Shown piece after piece: positions 1 through 10,459 of a stretch of DNA of 64,000 nucleotides. Below the pieces are notes generated by a model. That model ran no database searches. It was not told where the DNA came from and worked only from the letters and a program-made list of their open reading frames with translations. The stretch is taken from assembly GCA_013398955.1 (NCBI GenBank), contig VWPU01005277.1, forward strand, positions 1 through 64,000. Reading direction: 5' to 3'. The stretch is from Callaeas wilsoni (lineage: Eukaryota; Chordata; Aves; Passeriformes; Callaeidae). The translations under genes were made by a program, and so were the position numbers. How positions within the stretch are numbered: the first letter of the stretch is position 1; each line of letters opens with the position of its first letter.

Positions 1-3000
1 CACACCCTCATGGCTTCAGCTTTATGTTGGTTTAACTTGGCTCTGGTGGCAGCATCAGCCAGGGAAGACGCTGGACTGTTCCTGAAGCAACACACGCTGT
101 TCCCTGCTGCACCAGGACAGCCCCCACCAACAGGAGCACGGCACAAAGAGGTGGGGAGGGTGAAGCCCAAAATTGGGCAAGAAAATAAAACTCTATAATC
201 AGGTGGCTACAGAGCAGGTATTTGTTTATTCAGCGCAGGGAGTGAGGGGGATCTTTCTGCCAAAAACTCACTCAATCTTCTTTAGCCTTCAGTTACATTT
301 TAAAAATCCTTCCATGCAATGGCTTTGGCACGTGCATCAGTTCCTTCTGTGGTGGTTCTCAGTCTTCTGGTGGTCTTTTGATGAAGGCTTCTGTAGTCTT
401 CCTCACGTCTGAACTTTTTACCTCTATCTTCTGCTCATGCCTGGTGCTTCTTGGTTTTCAATCTAACTTGGTTTTTAGCTAATTTTGCAGTTTGCGGGTT
501 CTGTTAAAACTTGCTATCTTGCTCTTGATGGCGTTTGTTATCTCACTGGCTTTGCTATCTTTGTTGCTGTACCTGTACATCCTGTTATGGTTAATTTTTT
601 GTTACATACCACTTAGGATTCAAGGGGGTCTGCAGCTTCGCAGTGCTGCTGCACAACAGGAAGGGCATGGAGAGGAGGGACACGAGGGGAGTTTCCAGCC
701 TGACCACAGCTCTGGCCCAGTCACAGTGGGTACTCACAGTTACAGGTTTCTCTGCCTCTCTGACCAGCTGTCGATTACAATGTTCCACCACTCTGCTCCA
801 GGATCCAGAAGCCATTGTGGAGAATGTCTTGGCTGGATGGTATGTGCCACTGGCCATGTCTTGGCTCACCTGGAAGGAGCAACAATGGAACTCTGAAAAT
901 CCAGAATCCCGTTCATGGCAGACCCAAAGGACACACTGGTGTCTCCAGACTGTGGCGTCCTTCAGAAGTGAAGAACATGAGGCCACCCCACTCTGATTCA
1001 TCATTAGGCCCTATTTAAGTGCCTGAGTTAACATTCATAGAAGTAAAACCCCAGAAGAAACAGACCCTGAAACAAAACTGCCTTTTGCTGTGGGTGCAGT
1101 CCCACAAGCCACAAAGACTTGTCAGAGCCCGGTGGCACTTCTCATCTCCTACCTCTTCCATCACTTTTGGAACCCCATTTTCTGAAATTATTAACCAAAT
1201 CTCTGTTAATATCCAAGCTGTCCTTTATCGCGCTTTACAAGGTTTTTTTGGTGGGAACAGAAGGAAAGTGAATGTCACTTGGCTGCTGACCTGGCTAAAC
1301 AACCTCAGCTCCTTCAGATGCTCCTCATAAGATTTGTGAGAAGGCTGAAGACAGGTAATTCCCATTTTGAGGATTCAGTTGACAAAGTGCTCAGTCTAAC
1401 TGCCTGACATTAGACTTCAACTCACCAAAGGCTGCTTGATGGCTGCAGATGACGTGGAAGATCAGAATGCAGCCAAGGAACTGCAGTGTGACTGTGTTAA
1501 CATCTATGTGACAATCAGTCATTGTCTCCGTGGCTGGTGGTTCCTCAGAGATCAGTGGAACTGGGAGACAATGGACAAAACCCAGAACAGGGCAGAACTG
1601 GCTCTGTGTGTGGATGGAGCCTGGGCAGTGAGTGGGCAGAGCCAGAGAGGAGAGAGCTCAGAGCTTGACACTGGCCAAAGCATTCTAGTGTCTCTGCTCC
1701 TGAGCTCCTGCTCTGCTGCAGGATGTGTGAGTCAGTGTTGGTGCTGGAACACCATGACCTTCCCAGTGTGCACCTGCTTATTTATTAAATTAAAAAGAAA
1801 TAGCCAGTGGTGTCCCTCTGAGGGGATGAGGGAAGATGACCCTTTGCTACACGGGCCAGTTGCAGAGAAGTCAGCCTTGGGTTTCTCTATAGAAAAAGAC
1901 AAATCCTCTCAGCTCCTTGGCTCCAAATCCTTGGCAGCTCCTGCTGCTTGTCCACAGTGTATTTAATCTTAGTTTTACACGAAATGTGGTCATACGTCCT
2001 CTGGAGAAGTGAAGACTGCTAGGGGATTGAGGAGGGGCCAGGACATCTGCTGCTATGGCACACAGTCTTGGTCACACATCTCAAATCAAGCTGCTGCCAC
2101 TGGAACACCTCAGCCTCTGCTGAGACTCAGAGGGTGACCAAGACTACTGATCATGATCTTCCCAGGGGCTTGGTTTAATCCTTTCCCAGAAATGGCTTTT
2201 CCTTGAAATACCCTGGCTGGAAATTGGAGAAAGATCTGTATGGAGCCTGCCTGCAGCTTCCTGCCCTACCAGCCCAAGGTACAGCTCAGAGGAATTTTTG
2301 GCATGAGGCGTTACTACAAAAACAAGGTGTGAGAGCAGCCAGATGAGAGTGAATGAGGTGGAGGTGGCGGAAGGGGAAAAAAAAACACCCAGAGCGACAT
2401 AAACAGCCAGCAGAGAAAGCTATTTCTTGAACTTTTGAGTCAGCCCATTGTCCTGCAGTGAAAGTCCCCCCAGAGCCGGGATGTTTATCTGTGTCCACAG
2501 GCTGCATCTCAGCGAGCAGGAAATGATAGAGCAGCGCTGAAGTCATCTACACCGGGCCTCTCCAGCTGTGGGTCCAGCTCCTGCTTGGGATCTGCAGAAG
2601 CCTGGTACCTCCATGGGCTGGGCTTGTCCCAGAGGTCCCTCTCCTGCCCTGCCAGTCTCTGGAAGTGTCCAGGACCCAGAGAGACATCAGCGTTTGGGAG
2701 CCCTGGTTCACCCACACCAGCTCCTAGTTAGCAGCATCCAGCTAAGGGGTCTCCTCATGCTATGGAAACACTTCAGCAGGACAGAGGGATCTGCTTATTA
2801 GCTCCGGGATGGAAGCAGCAATTTTTAACCGGGACGGGTCGGCCGAGGCAGCAGTAACTGCCGCACGATGGCATTGTCTGCTGCAGCGAGAGGCAGAGGC
2901 TCTTCCAGCTCGGGAAACTCCGCAGGAGCCTTGCCCGGGGGCAGAGCGCCGTGGGAGCTCCCTGGGGCCCGCGGGACCCTTTCAAGAGCAGAAAAGGACA

Positions 3001-5390
3001 AAGGACGCGTGTCCCTTCCTCACAGCCTGTCACACCAGGGCTGGGGGGCCAGTGCAGGGCCCTGACTGAGAGCCAGGCGTGGGTGGGTTTGTTCCTTATC
3101 AGCCATCCGGTGAGCGCCCAGGGGAAGCGGCGCATCCTTTGCTGATGGGGGTTTTTCCTCCCGGCGGATGGCGGCCGGGGCTCACGGGGCAGCCGCACCG
3201 CTACCCTGCGCCTCTCCCAGACAGAGCTACCCTGCACCTCTCCCAGACAGAGCCTTTGCTCCAGCACTTGCCAGTGCTACACCATCCCTTCTGTCACAGC
3301 TCAGAGGGGCCCTCAGGGGCTCCTGCTCCCTGCAGTTGGCTTGGTCCCTAAATTTCACCCCACTGGCCTGCAGTGGGTGAACCTGCAGTTCTCTGGAGTC
3401 ATGGGGTTGGACAGGGAGGATGCCCACAGGGAGCACTCTGGGCTGTAGTCCAGGTCAGTGAGAAGGGACACAGACACGTCTGCTCTTTGTGCAGACAGTT
3501 CATTCTGTTTTGCACACAGTTATGTACAGGACTGCTTTTGCTCACAGCCCTGGTTTAACATCAGCACTGTCCTAGAGGGGGAAATTGTTCCCCAAAGAAT
3601 ACTTTGAATCCCAGACATACCTCATCTCTGCTTTCTTCAGTTCTTCCCTGCTGCCTCCTTGGGTTGATACGAGGAATCATAGCCTGGAGCAGGAATCTCT
3701 TTTACCCTTATCCACAGCACCCTCCTTTTTAACTATCCAGCCAACAACAAAATGGTAATGGCTGGCATCTGTTGCTCTTTAAGACAGCTGCATTGATCCT
3801 AAAAACACACCCACAGTCACAACAGCAGGTCAGGAGCCCAAGAATCTCATGCATCAGGCAGTGAGACAGGCGACGCTGTCATGGTTCCAGAAAGAAAGCT
3901 TGGCTAAGGCAAAAGCGTGCTGCCCTGGAAACAGACTGACTCCATCTAAATACACTGCTGAGGGAGCAGCTCCTCAGTGGAGTTACAGGAGTAAACCCAC
4001 AGGAGCATGGAGCCTTTAGGCAGAGGGGGAGGATACACCCTGTTCCTACAACGCGGGGTGCAGAAAAGCTGGGGTGGGAGAGGGAAGGGGCCCGGTGGCT
4101 CCCTGGTCTCTCAGCTGAGCCAGCAAGGCTTGAAAAGGGTTAAGCACCTGGGCAGGGAAATGCTTGCCTGGGCTTGTTTTTCTGCCCAGCCCATGTGTGT
4201 TTATTGTGCTGGGCCATGGCAAGGCTTGTTGGGTGCTGGAAGCCGTGCAGGCTCCTGGGGCTGTTTGCTGCTGGCTGTGTGTAACCCTGGGCACCGGTGG
4301 GAGCTCGGTGCGTGTGGCTGAGGCTCAGCAGAGAGAGCCACGGGAATGAGTGGGGTGACAGCTCTGGTCTGGAAGGCTGTGATATCCCATTCTGTAGGAA
4401 GCTTGCTGGGATGGAAGGGCTCAGCTCAGCCCAGGGGCTGCCAATGCCCCAGCACGGCCACATCTGTCAGGTCATAGCACTGCACGTGGCAGCCCCCCTT
4501 GTTTTTGGGACTGGCCCACAGGTGCCACCAGCCCTCATGGGGACACTGCTGGGGATCAGCCCCATGGCTCCACTGGAGAGAGATTTGGGGATCTCTCCTT
4601 CACCCACCATTACGGCTTAATGATAACCTCATATCAAACAGTTCCCATAGCCTTTGTTGGAAGGCTCACAGACTTCTCCTGCCCAGAGGAGATGGGAAGA
4701 GGCAAGCCGTTCTGAGAACAGAGCTGCTTCTGGTAAGCGCCTTTCTTCGAGACTGTCAGCGTGTGCAGACACGCTGGATGGAGAAGTGGGAAGAGGGGAT
4801 GTGGAGAGGTGCTGATTGTGCTGGTCCATGCATGCCATAGAATGGGGCCTGAGGGCTGGCTCTCTGGCAGATGGGAACTCACAGCACCCCAGGCAAAGGG
4901 CTGGGGCCAGGACCTGGCTGTTCGTGCCAGGAAGACCCTTCCAGGACACGAGGATGCCTTGCACAGGCACTTGCTGCTCCTGCTGACATGGGAGGGAGGA
5001 ATAAGGGGAGTAAGTGGGGCTGCTGCAAATAGGCACATGCCTTATCCTCTCCCACAGCCAAGGCAGCAGGCACTAGCCTGGCCTCAGGCTCTGGCAGAGA
5101 TGAAACAGCAGATCCATGGCACTTTGCTGCTCCCCGTCTTCTGTCCAATCCACAGGGCTCTGGAAGGATCCTTTTCCAGGATGCAGAGGAGGGGAGAGCC
5201 CCCTTTATCACCCTGAGACAAAGCACAGCACAGCCACCCCTGTGCCAAGGGAGAGCCTGGCAGCAGCTCCAGCAGCAGCTGTGTTCTCCTGTGGCACATG
5301 GAGATTCCTGTCTTGCTCTCCTGACCACCACTGCTGCTACTCTCACCTCTCATCCCTGCAGGGCAGTGGCAAGAGACTGCCCTTCCATGG
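1..5390. other. intergenic, no gene recognised
   Basis: No chemokine, plasmolipin or other recognisable exon was found on either strand. The open frames are short, overlap on both strands and lack splice-site support. Positions 180-560 are AT-rich compared with what follows and could be an old LTR-type repeat, but I cannot name a family. Positions 2810-3200 are moderately CpG-rich. They include a 26-bp tandem duplication at 3201-3252 built around CTCTCCCAGACAGAG. Confidence 0.5.
3201..3252. repeat. 26-bp tandem duplication
   Basis: Two adjacent copies, 3201-3226 and 3227-3252, each read CTACCCTGC(G/A)CCTCTC followed by CCAGACAGAG, with a single G/A difference. This is a minor local duplication and no function is implied. 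Confidence 0.8.
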
Positions 5391-5512
5391 ATCATGGAAT
5401 CACAGAACAGTTAGGGTTGGAAGGGAGCTTTAAATGCCATCTAGTCCAACACCCCTGCCATGGGCAGGGACACCTTCCACTAGACCAGGTTGCTCAGAGC
5501 CCCACCCCTTGA
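5391..5512 (-). mobile_element. CR1 LINE 3'-end fragment
   Basis: The + strand starts with ATCATGGAATCACAGAACAG, the complement of a CR1 3' end. It continues with the hallmark phrases GTTGGAAGGGAGCTTTAAA, CATCTAGTCCAACACCCCTG, CCATGGGCAGGGACACCTTC and ACTAGACCAGGTTGCTCAGA. These are the most recognisable words of avian CR1 elements. The element is 5'-truncated, as is usual, and lies in reverse orientation. Confidence 0.9.
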
Positions 5513-8500
5513 TGTGTTCAGAGAAGCCTGCTCTGGTAGAGTCCCTTCATGCTCCTTCCCCTCAGCTGAAAAGCTGCCCAGGTTTCACCTCTGCCATCGT
5601 CCAGGTACCTTTCATTCAGGCACCTTTCCCAAGAGTTCCCTATCCCCTTCCCTAGAAAAGAGCTTGCCCCCAGTGGCTGCGTTGCTCTGTGGGAGGCAAG
5701 TGACTCTTCTCTGTTTAGAAAGAGCATAAACATGTAGTGCACTGAAGAGCTCCGTGTTTGTTTCTTTAAACACAGTATTTTCAAACAACTTCAATCTTGT
5801 TCATTGCAGCAGACAGTGCAGCCCGTGGCAGCCTCCATGGGACGGGCAGGATGAGTTTTTCTCAGTCCAGGCTGCTCTGGCTGCCGAGGAGAGGCACCAA
5901 TTCCCACTGCAGATACGCGTATTTCCCTGCAATGTCCCACTGGGATCAGCCACCAGTTTGCAGCTCAGGTGTGACGCTGCCAGGGGAAGAGCTGCATTCC
6001 ACAGCTTGGCTGCCTTGGGATGCTGGCTGATAGCTGTGGAATATACAGAGTATCAGCACATTGCACTGTGTGCTGCACCCCAAATTGGTTCTCATTTACA
6101 GAGAAGGAGGAAGCCATTGTGTTCAGAGAAGTGAAAGCTAGCGTGGTGTTCTCTAGTACTTTTGAAATAATTTTCTACATAAAGCAATTTCCTTAAAACA
6201 CAAGTCACAGAGTGGTTGATACTTCCAAAACTGGAGTTTTTCCGCCCCCTGTGGAAACACTGGCTGCAGACAGGTCCAGACATCTGGTCCTCATTTCCTG
6301 CTTTATTCTTAAATGTGAGAAAATACAAAATCATGTGGTGCCAAGCAGACTCTCTTGATCCCCTGCCTTTTAATTCTCTCCTTTATTACAATAATGGTTC
6401 AAGACCTCTACATGAAGCACAGAGGCTTCTCCAAAGGGTGTCTCTGAAGTAAGAGGCCACATTTGGCTCTAAGGAACCTTCTCCTGAGTTTGGCACTGGT
6501 GTCCTTGGCCAGGAGAGAAGGGGTTGGTGGGTTGGTTTGTGTCAGAGCAGTGGCTGAGCTGCCAATGCCACTGAGGAGAGGTGGGTTAGTGTGAGGATGA
6601 GCTGCCACGAGGTAGCTGGGAGCTTTGGCAGGGGAAGGAGGATCCCATCGTACGTCCAGAGCTGGAGTCATGTGTCAGTGTGTCTCCCTTGCTGCATCAA
6701 CGCTTGGCTGGGTCGTCCCAAAAGCTAAATGTTCCTGCTGCCTCTTTCCAGCAAGCCTCTGGGATGGGGGACAATACTGTGGGCAGGCAAGGATGCTGTC
6801 AGTACCTGTCACCAGGCCCTGCTCTAGTGTCACCAACTCCTGATGCATTGGGAGCTCCTGAACATGCTTCCCATGAAGTGGAAATCATCAGCATTCTCAT
6901 CTGATCCGCTCTGGCATCTTTCTTTCAGGTCAGATACAGGCTCCTAGTTCTCACTGACTTTCCCTTTCAATTCTCAGTCTTCACCTTATTTCAAGGAATA
7001 CAAATCTACTGCAACAAACAGTTCTTCTTTCACAAAGAACCAAAATAGCAAAAGTTGTCAGCACGGAAACTCCCTGAAGGAGATGGGAGGTGTTCTGGGG
7101 CCATTTCCTGTTTGTTTAGGACATAGCCCATGTTCTCTTTTTATACTGTTTAGCATATAAAACTTTGCAGGTTCAAGGTGCTTTTTGCCTTCAAGAGCAA
7201 TTCCCCAGGCATTAGTCATATATTCCCTCCACCTGTGAGGACCTTGACCCTGTGCACAGCTCAAGCTGGTTGTGAACAGCCCTGGCAAAGCTGTGGTGGG
7301 TGGGAAATGCTGGAGCCGCATTCACGTCTCTCCTGGGGTAAGATGGGATCTGGCACTTTGAGCTGTGGTATCTGTGGTTTGGAGCAATAAACCGAGTTCC
7401 TGGCTAAGGGTTGCCAGTGAGCAACCAAAGGCTAGGGGATGACATCAGGCTTCTGAGCGTGCCTCGTCCTGTCACCAATGTCCCCAGCAGACCTTGTTCT
7501 CCTTTTGTGTGCATCAAAACCAGTGTTTAGGTAGCAGAACATCTATCCTGATACAAAAATGTCCTTCGAGCAGAGCAGGAACGGGAGGCAGAGTGCCCAG
7601 ACTCCAGCATGGACGCTGAACTGTCTGGCGTGACATCCTTTTGTGGGTGCTGAGGGTCACACCTGAGGCAGTGCTGGAAGACCCAGAGCTTGCAGGACCC
7701 CCTTGGTGCCCAGTGCCCAGTGTGTGGTCCCTCTGCCCACACTCCATGGCAGGAGCACAGGCGAATGTTTGCGAATGTTTTTCCCTTGTCCATGTTTCCA
7801 AGCCTTCCTCAGCCATCCCGTAGTTACACACACGGGAAAAAACCAACCCTCTTCCTGTTATCTACTGCTTTTCTTTGGTGCTCTGATGCCCTTCAGAGAG
7901 CCTTTGGGTGCAAAGGGTAAGTTCAAGAAGTCTCCCAAGAAGGAATGGGGACAGGCTGGGATAAGCTGGCCCTGTTCCCAGTTACTCAGTTTTTCTGCTC
8001 TTTGTTTCCTGAAGGCTGGATGTCCCTGACTCGCAGGGTTGCCCACTCCATCGCTTGGATGCTGTGATTGATCTTTGTGGACTGGGATTGCTCGTGTAGG
8101 AGGTCATCTGCCTCCTTGCATTCATCCATATCACAATTTAATCTATGGGTCCAGATCCACACTGAGAAACAACTTGCTATTCCTGGAAACTAAAGTGAAA
8201 CTAAATCAAATTGAGAAAACAAGAGCCCAGACAATTCCTACTGTAACTAAAGAAGCTATAATCTGCTGAAGGTCAGATGAGGTCAGAGAAGTCCTGAGAT
8301 CCTTCGATGTCAGACTGACACAATGCCTATGGTTTACCTCTAGTTATATCAGGAATATCTCCTGGAATACACCAGATCCTCTGACTTTAGGTTCTTCAGT
8401 GCTGCAAGACCTCAAGGAAGTGCAATAAAGGTCTGCCACTGATGTGGAGGAGCAGATGTGCAATGGGTTGGGAGGGTGGTATACGAAGTGGGTTGGGAGT

Positions 8501-9789
8501 GATGGTGCCAGTTTTCTGCCAGCTGCAGCCCAGGTTTGTCACTACTCACTGGAGCTGCCTGCTCCTGTTGGAGGCAGTTGCTGTGCCTCTGTGTCCTGCT
8601 TTTAGTGGGAAATACAGGGCTTGGTGTGGCTTAGGCCCTCGCTGCTGCCCACACTTGATGGCTCGTGGTGTCCCACAAAGCCACACCGAGGCTGCAGCTG
8701 CCCTCCACACTCCTGCTGTGGAATTTCCTTGTGCAGATGCCACCTCCAAATCCAGCTGCTGAGCTCACAGGGAGCAAATGGAGATGTCCAAAAGTGACCT
8801 AGAGGAGTCCTCTGTCAGGTAAAACACCTCCAGCCCAATCTGCAGAGGAAAAGCAGCTGCATTATCTGCCAGAGAGCAGCTTGTGCCTTAAAACAACGCC
8901 TATGGCAAGCCATGCCTTTGGCAAACAAAGCACTCCCCCTCCCACTTACCGGAATGTAGAGCCCTTCCTCAGTTTTACCTATCTCTGGCAGCAAACCCTT
9001 TGCAGAAGAAGCAGAACCTCTTTCTTCAGGGGAGATGTGAGCATGTGTGGGCTGTGCCATGACTTCCAGCAGCCAGGGTGCCCGATGGCTTCAGGCAGTG
9101 CCACTTCCTGGAACAAGTTTCCTGTAAGGCTCTGTGGAGCCTGAGAAAACACCGTTTGGGGAAGGGCCAGAAAACATCCCAACAGACTCAGCATGTTCTG
9201 TTCTGGCTGGATCAAACAGATTATTTCAAGTGTTAATTTTTATTTCCTTGAAATGGGCTATTTCTTCTAATACAATATATGCAAAAGCTGAAGTCGAAGG
9301 CTGGGAATTTCACCAAATGCATTATATGGAAACCTGGGGGTTTTCTCTTTTGAAAACTAAAATCCCTACTGGAACTGCTGGAATTTCCCACAGCACAGAG
9401 ATGCCAGATTTCCACCAGCCCTAACAAAACTTCGGCCAAAAAGATTTCTGGGGCAGTCATAGACTCATTCTTGATCTGTTTGCTGGAACCTGAGATGAAG
9501 GAGAAAGTAAAGGTGCAGGATGTGACTGCAGTGTTGGTATGTCCGCTTCTGACCTGGCTTGGCGCTGGTGCCAGGAAGCCCCGAGACAGGCTGGCTCTTG
9601 CAGAGCTGGCGGTCTCCTGCTCCTGCTCTCAGCATCAGCAAGAGCCCGATGTCCGAGCCCCCGTGTACACGGAAAATCAGCCTGGCACGGCGAGCACACG
9701 CTGCAGACAGCACGGCCGGGGCACAGGGGCTGCCTGCGGAGTCACTGGGTCCCTGCTCGCCCCTCTCTTCGGTGATGCTCCTCGGAGGC
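5513..9789. other. intergenic, no gene recognised
   Basis: I see no exon with conserved coding content or convincing splice signals. A + strand AATAAA lies at 8425-8430, but no transcript could be assigned to it. Small imperfect duplications are present, such as GCGAATGTTT twice near 7763-7780. Confidence 0.45.
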
Positions 9790-9960
9790 AGCCTGGCCTG
9801 AGATCAAAGTGTAGCTGATGAACTCATAATCCTGATTAGCAAATTCCGTCCCTTTTGGCATAATGACTGCTGTTATAAGATGGCTGCCAAAGAGGACAGG
9901 AATAACTGCTTTGGCATTTGGGATAATTAATGAGCTTACTGAGCAACGGGGAGCTGTTGG
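9790..9960. promoter_or_regulatory. candidate upstream enhancer block
   Basis: This AT-rich island sits in GC-richer surroundings, 430-600 bp upstream of the CX3CL1 start codon. It carries several homeodomain-like words: TAATCC directly followed by TGATTAGC near 9827-9840, and GGATAATTAATGAGC near 9922-9936. It has no open frame of note. The call is inferred from composition and motif clustering only; cross-species conservation cannot be tested here. Confidence 0.3.
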
Positions 9961-10121
9961 AGGTGGGGAGAGCTTTACAAGCCTAAGGACAATGATGCCT
10001 TGGCACGGGCCAAGAGACACATTGGTGGCAGAGGAGGAGGGAGCAGCCGATCACTGAAAGTTCCTGCCTGAATAATTTGCCAAGTAGCCTGGGGCTGCTT
10101 TGCGTGCGGTAGAGAAAGCTG

Positions 10122-10143
10122 CTGGAATTCTGGGGAATTCCAG
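10122..10143 (+). promoter_or_regulatory. composite NF-kB / STAT6-type inverted repeat upstream of CX3CL1
   Basis: A perfect 9-bp inverted repeat, CTGGAATTC at 10122-10130 and GAATTCCAG at 10135-10143, flanks a TGGG spacer. Within it, 10132-10141 reads GGGGAATTCC, an exact match to the NF-kB consensus GGGRNNYYCC. Positions 10128-10137 read TTC-N4-GAA, the spacing preferred by STAT6. It lies about 250 bp upstream of the start codon. In mammals, fractalkine is induced by TNF and IL-1 through NF-kB. Binding is inferred. Confidence 0.5.
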
Positions 10144-10389
10144 GAGCCATCCCGCTCCCCAGCAGTCGTTATTCCCTCCCCTGTCCCTCTCTTCCCTCCT
10201 CCTCCTGTCGTCACCCTGGACACGTGTGAGGGAGCTGAATAACAACTAAAGCTCTGTGTCGGGGCTTCATAATCCTGGAATGAGCGGCAGCATCTGGGTT
10301 GCTCCGGAGGATGCAATAAGCAGCCGGGAGTGGGAAATACTGCCGGTAATCCCCCCCTGCCTGCCTTTCCTTCTGCCGACCACGGGAAC

Positions 10390-10459
10390 ATGAAGGCTGT
10401 GCGTGTCCAGATCCTGCTGCTTCTGCGGTGGTCCCTGTGCCTGGTGACCCTGGCTGGAG
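10390..10459 (+). CDS. CX3CL1: CX3CL1 exon 1, signal peptide
   Basis: It encodes MKAVRVQILLLLRWS followed by LCLVTLAG. The donor is GTGAGC at 10460. The exon ends after the first base of codon 24 (phase 1), the position typical of the first chemokine intron. Confidence 0.93.

Noticed and set aside
492..620. Strongly hydrophobic open frame resembling a membrane segment
   Set aside because: The frame opens with TTG, lies in a T-rich stretch that automatically yields Leu/Ile/Phe codons, and has no splice or homology support; it is not plasmolipin or another expected neighbour.
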